A stretch of 64,000 nucleotides of DNA, taken from assembly GCF_037977385.1 (NCBI RefSeq), contig NZ_CP150277.1:2457001-2521000 (forward strand). The letters are read 5' to 3'. Below the pieces are notes generated by a model. It was not told the DNA's origin. It saw only the letters and a list, made by a program, of their open reading frames with translations, and did no database searches. A program made the translations under genes and the position numbers. Source of the DNA: Terribacillus sp. FSL K6-0262 (lineage in GTDB: Bacteria; Bacillota; Bacilli; Bacillales; Amphibacillaceae). Below are positions 60,824 to 64,000 of the stretch, piece by piece (the stretch's first letter is position 1; the number at the start of each line of letters is the position of its first letter).

Positions 60824-62101
60824 TCAGAATAAATTGATTAATTCGTTGACCATCAATGCACCGAATAACAAAATACTGATTCCCAAAACGCCATTTGTGA
60901 TCCAGCCATTCCTGTAATCCGGTTCGACGCGCTTCGAGTTGAGCAGCCATATGAGTGTTATGGCGAGGAACGGCATGAGCAACGCACCCAGCGCTCCTTG
61001 AAGCAGGACGAGTCCTACTGGTTTGCCGAAAAACAATAAAAGCATCGGCGGGAAGGTAAGCCAAAAAAGATAAAAACGATAGGCAGGATCCTTCTCGGAA
61101 ACAGGTTTGACATCTGCCTGCCCTTTTTTTCGGATGGTACGGATGAAATCTGCAAACAAATACGGAACACCATTCCACACGCCAAGCAGAGAAGAAAAAG
61201 CAGCCGACCATGCACCAAGCATGAACATCCAGGAAACGATTCCATTGAACTCTTCCCCGAGCATGCCAGACAGTGTGATCAAGCCTTCTTCCCCCTCGAT
61301 CTGGATATTGGAGCTGTGCAGGAACTCGGCACCGATGACCATCAAGGATAAGGTGAAGATGGCGGTCATGATATAGGCGACGCTGTTATCGACGCGCATC
61401 ATCGCGATCCAAGCCTTCCCTTTCCATTTCTTCTCCTGCAGCCAGTAGCCGTAGGAAGCCATCGTGATTGTACCCCCGACTCCGCCTATCAGACCCATGA
61501 CGAGCAAGAAGCTCCCGGGATCCATCTTCGGTATGACGATGCCCTGAATGATGTTTCCGATATCAGGAAGCAAAATGACTGCGGTTCCTACCACAGTGAC
61601 GAACATGATGCCGATGAAGACGAGCATCACTCTCTCGAACAGCATGTATTTACCTGTCCAGATCAAGGCAAATCCTGCGAGAAGATGAATGATAGCCCAT
61701 GCCCAAAGCGGCATGATCGGAAACATCGACCGCATCATCAATGCGCTCGTGGATCCTGCTGCCGCACCATAGAGGATGCCCCAGATGATTGCGTAGGCGC
61801 CGAAATAACCGGTTGCCCATTTACCCAAGGAATGCCAGCCTTGCAGGATGGTCTTGCCAGTAGCGAGATGCCATCTGCCGACTCCCTCGGTGAGGAAATA
61901 TTTGATGATGGAACCTAATATGATTGCCCAGCCGAGCATCATGCCAAATCCTGATCCGGCTACCAGGGCGGCGATGAGATCGCCTGTTCCGACGCCCGTT
62001 GCTGCGGTGACGAAGCCAGGTCCGACATTACGGAGTTTCTGGCCGAAGGTTTTCGGAGGAGTAGGACTGGCGGGCGCCAACGATTTGTTTTCGTTTTCCA
62101 T
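60824..62101 (-). CDS. NRAMP-related transporter, non-canonical
   Basis: A 425-residue membrane protein of the NRAMP fold, opening GPGFVTAATGVGTGDLIAALVAGS. Real manganese carriers have the metal motif DPGN at that place and MPH in helix 6; here they read GTGD and MASYGYWLQ. The metal site is therefore not kept and the substrate is open. I chose the ATG at 62101 because GAAGGGGG lies upstream. It is divergent from a FadR-type regulator next to an L-2-hydroxyglutarate oxidase gene, so an organic substrate is possible. Confidence 0.8.
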   Translation of the reverse strand: MENENKSLAPASPTPPKTFGQKLRNVGPGFVTAATGVGTGDLIAALVAGSGFGMMLGWAIILGSIIKYFLTEGVGRWHLATGKTILQGWHSLGKWATGYFGAYAIIWGILYGAAAGSTSALMMRSMFPIMPLWAWAIIHLLAGFALIWTGKYMLFERVMLVFIGIMFVTVVGTAVILLPDIGNIIQGIVIPKMDPGSFLLVMGLIGGVGGTITMASYGYWLQEKKWKGKAWIAMMRVDNSVAYIMTAIFTLSLMVIGAEFLHSSNIQIEGEEGLITLSGMLGEEFNGIVSWMFMLGAWSAAFSSLLGVWNGVPYLFADFIRTIRKKGQADVKPVSEKDPAYRFYLFWLTFPPMLLLFFGKPVGLVLLQGALGALLMPFLAITLIWLLNSKRVEPDYRNGWITNGVLGISILLFGALMVNELINLF

Positions 62102-62302
62102 ACACGTACCCCCTTCGCTAATGTGATTGTAAACGCAAAAGACGGGAGTTGGCAAGATAAATTTGTAAGGCAAAAAAACCTTGCCGAATGAAATTGGAAT
62201 GATAAAATAATGAGAGACTCATAAAAAGCTAGTTATATCAACGTTCAATGAATTAACTCCCATCCAGAAGAATTGCCTTTTGTAATTTTTATAGGTTGGT
62301 AC

Positions 62303-62313
62303 TTGTCAGACAA
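62303..62313 (+). promoter_or_regulatory. FadR/LldR-type operator
   Basis: TTGTC-A-GACAA is a perfect palindrome that fits the TNGTNNNACNA pattern of FadR-subfamily GntR regulators. It lies 21 bp before the regulator's start. Confidence 0.7.
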
Positions 62314-62334
62314 AAAGGAGAAGAAGAATAAGTC

Positions 62335-63024
62335 GTGAAAAAGGAGAAAGTGGCGCATCGGATTGCTGCCGAGATATTGGAACAAATCGTAGAGGGGGAT
62401 ATCAAACCAGGACAGAAGCTACCGACGGAGAAGAAGCTATGTGAAAAGTATGGCGTCAGCCGTGCTTCGATCCGGGAAGCGTTGAGCGAATTGAAGGCGC
62501 AGGGGGCCGTCACATCGAAACAAGGCGGCGGCACATACGTGGAGCAGGCGTTTCATGGTGAATTCTTTCACCAAGTGATGGTGGATGAATCGAACCTTGC
62601 CAGTTTCCGTTATCTTTTTGAAATGAGGAAGATCCTGGAGCCGGAAGCAGCCATGCTGGCAGCAGAGCGCAAGACGGAAAAAGAATTGGATGAGATGCGT
62701 TCGGCGCTTGATTTATTGAAGGATGCCGATGATGCTGGGTCCCATAAAGGGCGGGATGCGGATTTTGCTTTCCATCTTGCAGTCATGAAAGCGACGCATA
62801 ATCCGGTCATGATCCAAACCTTTGCCAATTTGGACACGGTTTATAAGAAAGCATTGGCTTTGTCTTTTGAAGAGAAACAGGATCTTATCCGAAATAGGCG
62901 GATCATCTATGAGGAACATGAGAAAATCTTTGAAGCCATCCAAGCAGGGGAAGCAGAGCTCGCGCGTCTGCAGTGTTTGATTCATCTGCGGAATGTCGAG
63001 AAGAAGCTGACCCCTGACAGCTGA
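62335..63024 (+). CDS. FadR-subfamily GntR regulator
   Basis: A 229-residue regulator with the winged helix IKPGQKLPTEKKLCEKYGVSRASIREALSELKAQGAV and a helical FCD effector domain (ADFAFHLAVMKATHNPVM) that often holds a metal and binds a carboxylic acid. The GTG start has AAAAAGGAGAAG upstream. It probably controls itself, the L-2-hydroxyglutarate oxidase after it, and perhaps the divergent transporter through the operator at 62303. Confidence 0.85.
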   Translation: MKKEKVAHRIAAEILEQIVEGDIKPGQKLPTEKKLCEKYGVSRASIREALSELKAQGAVTSKQGGGTYVEQAFHGEFFHQVMVDESNLASFRYLFEMRKILEPEAAMLAAERKTEKELDEMRSALDLLKDADDAGSHKGRDADFAFHLAVMKATHNPVMIQTFANLDTVYKKALALSFEEKQDLIRNRRIIYEEHEKIFEAIQAGEAELARLQCLIHLRNVEKKLTPDS

Positions 63025-63040
63025 AAAAGGGGCGATACAG

Positions 63041-64000
63041 ATGTATGACATAGTTATTGTTGGCGGCGGCATCGTTGGTTTGGCCACCGCATACGCCATT
63101 TTGCAAGACGCATCCGATAAAAGGATAATCATTCTGGAGAAAGAGCCGGAGCTGGCCTTGCATCAGACAGGTCACAACAGCGGCGTCATTCATTCCGGTA
63201 TCTATTATAAACCTGGCAGCTTCAAGGCTGCATTTGCAAAGCAAGGGAACGAAAGCATGCTTGCCTTCTGCCGGGAAGCAGGCATAGACGTGGAGCAATG
63301 CGGAAAAGTGATTGTCGCAACCAAAGAAGAAGAGCTGAAGCAATTGGATCAGCTTTATCGCAGAGGGATGGCAAATGGTCTGGCAATCGAGAAAATCGAT
63401 GCAAGGCAGCTGCAGCAAATCGAACCCTATGCGAACGGACTGGCTGCCATCCGTGTTCCTCAGGCCGGTATCGTCAATTATAAGCAAGTATGCCGGGTAC
63501 TGGCAGAAAGGATACGATCAAAGGGCGGTATAATCAAGCTTGGGTGTGAAGTGGTAAAGATAGAGGAGAGGCTGAACAAAGCAGTCATCGATACAAACAC
63601 AGATCCGATTCAAGCGGGATATGTGATTAACTGTGCCGGCCTTCATAGTGATCGAATCGCAAAGGCTGCGGGTCTGTTGACCGATACGAAGATTGTTCCG
63701 TTCCGCGGGGAGTATTATGAGCTTAAACCGCAAGCGAGACACTATGTCAAACACCTGATTTATCCGGTTCCGGATCCAGCCTTCCCTTTCCTTGGCGTCC
63801 ATTTCACGCGGATGATCGGCGGGGGAGTGGAGGCAGGGCCCAATGCTGTCCTTGGCTTCAAGCGGGAAGCGTACCGGAAGACGGATGTCGGATTGAGAGA
63901 TGCAGCTGACACGATGCGCTTTCCTGGATTTTGGAAGCTTGCCGGCAAATATTATCGCCAAGGAGCGGCGGAATACTTACGGTCATTCTTCAAGAGCCGA
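63041..64000 (+). CDS. lhgO: L-2-hydroxyglutarate oxidase, 5' part
   Basis: The first 320 codons of an FAD-dependent oxidase, cut by the window end with no stop codon. The dinucleotide loop is IVGGGIVGLATAYAI. Features of the LhgO group are HQTGHNSGVIHSGIYYKPGS, VPQAGIVNYKQVC and FRGEYYELKPQA. The family oxidises L-2-hydroxyglutarate to 2-oxoglutarate, a metabolite repair reaction; the full length is about 400 residues. AAAAAGGGG precedes the ATG at 63041. It lies 16 bp after the FadR-type regulator and is probably in the same operon. Confidence 0.88.
   Translation, partial: MYDIVIVGGGIVGLATAYAILQDASDKRIIILEKEPELALHQTGHNSGVIHSGIYYKPGSFKAAFAKQGNESMLAFCREAGIDVEQCGKVIVATKEEELKQLDQLYRRGMANGLAIEKIDARQLQQIEPYANGLAAIRVPQAGIVNYKQVCRVLAERIRSKGGIIKLGCEVVKIEERLNKAVIDTNTDPIQAGYVINCAGLHSDRIAKAAGLLTDTKIVPFRGEYYELKPQARHYVKHLIYPVPDPAFPFLGVHFTRMIGGGVEAGPNAVLGFKREAYRKTDVGLRDAADTMRFPGFWKLAGKYYRQGAAEYLRSFFKSR

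Overview
The window looks like the chromosome of a low-to-mid GC Gram-positive rod of the Bacillaceae. Many gene blocks match Bacillus subtilis loci in order and in protein length: gmuBACDR, gnt genes, yhjCB, yerO-swrC, ydgGH, padR/padC, ywrDBA, ywqHIJ-type LXG genes and murRQP-mupG. Shine-Dalgarno sites are strong AGGAGG types, cre boxes are frequent, and there are many intrinsic terminators. A halotolerant genus such as Terribacillus is possible, but the species cannot be read from the sequence. No rRNA, tRNA, CRISPR array, phage or insertion sequence was recognised.

Layout. 1-5.9 kb: the 3' end of a rocA-type dehydrogenase, then a zinc-limitation block. A near-perfect and a weaker Zur box precede three CobW/COG0523 GTPases and a zinc-free ribosomal protein S14. 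A ydiB-like shikimate/quinate dehydrogenase follows. 5.9-10.5 kb: a chemoreceptor, a PucR-type regulator and a Rap-like TPR protein without a visible Phr peptide. 10.7-15 kb: a gmuBACDR-type PTS operon for a beta-linked disaccharide, with operator, promoter and cre visible. 15-19.9 kb: gluconate genes (rpiR / gnd-gntK-gntP). 20-26.3 kb: a DUF3311 protein with a sodium:solute symporter, then a SwrC-type RND pump with a divergent TetR regulator and two matching operators. 26.3-30.4 kb: a second cellobiose-type PTS operon with a LicR-like regulator but no glycosidase. 30.4-33.1 kb: small genes, a frameshifted padC with a DUF3237 gene and padR, and a repeat with terminal inverted repeats. 33.5-40.3 kb: marR-MMPL pair, membrane proteins of unknown role and two HAD phosphatases. 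40.3-46 kb: YwrD-type gamma-glutamyltransferase with a two-part chromate transporter, a ThuA-like protein, a zinc-free MDR dehydrogenase and a phosphofructokinase with an altered GGDGS motif.

46-51.8 kb: a catabolite-controlled sugar ABC operon (lipoprotein, two permeases, Gfo/Idh/MocA oxidoreductase, TIM-barrel isomerase). 51.8-54.8 kb: a visibly AT-rich minus-strand operon for a type VII secretion LXG effector with two helical partner proteins, a small membrane protein and two DUF4176 proteins. 55-59.4 kb: murRQP-mupG for N-acetylmuramic acid recovery. 59.4-64 kb: a glutamate symporter, a non-canonical NRAMP relative, a FadR-type regulator with operator, and the start of an L-2-hydroxyglutarate oxidase cut by the window edge.

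The main theme is carbon scavenging: beta-glucosides or mannosides, gluconate, an unidentified sugar, MurNAc and phenolic acids. CcpA sites and dedicated repressors control it. Separate modules handle zinc starvation, efflux and interbacterial antagonism. The items most worth a second look are the LXG operon with its glycine-rich C-terminal domain, the permease with a large extracytoplasmic insertion, the NRAMP relative lacking its metal motifs, the altered phosphofructokinase, the padC frameshift and the 292-bp repeat.
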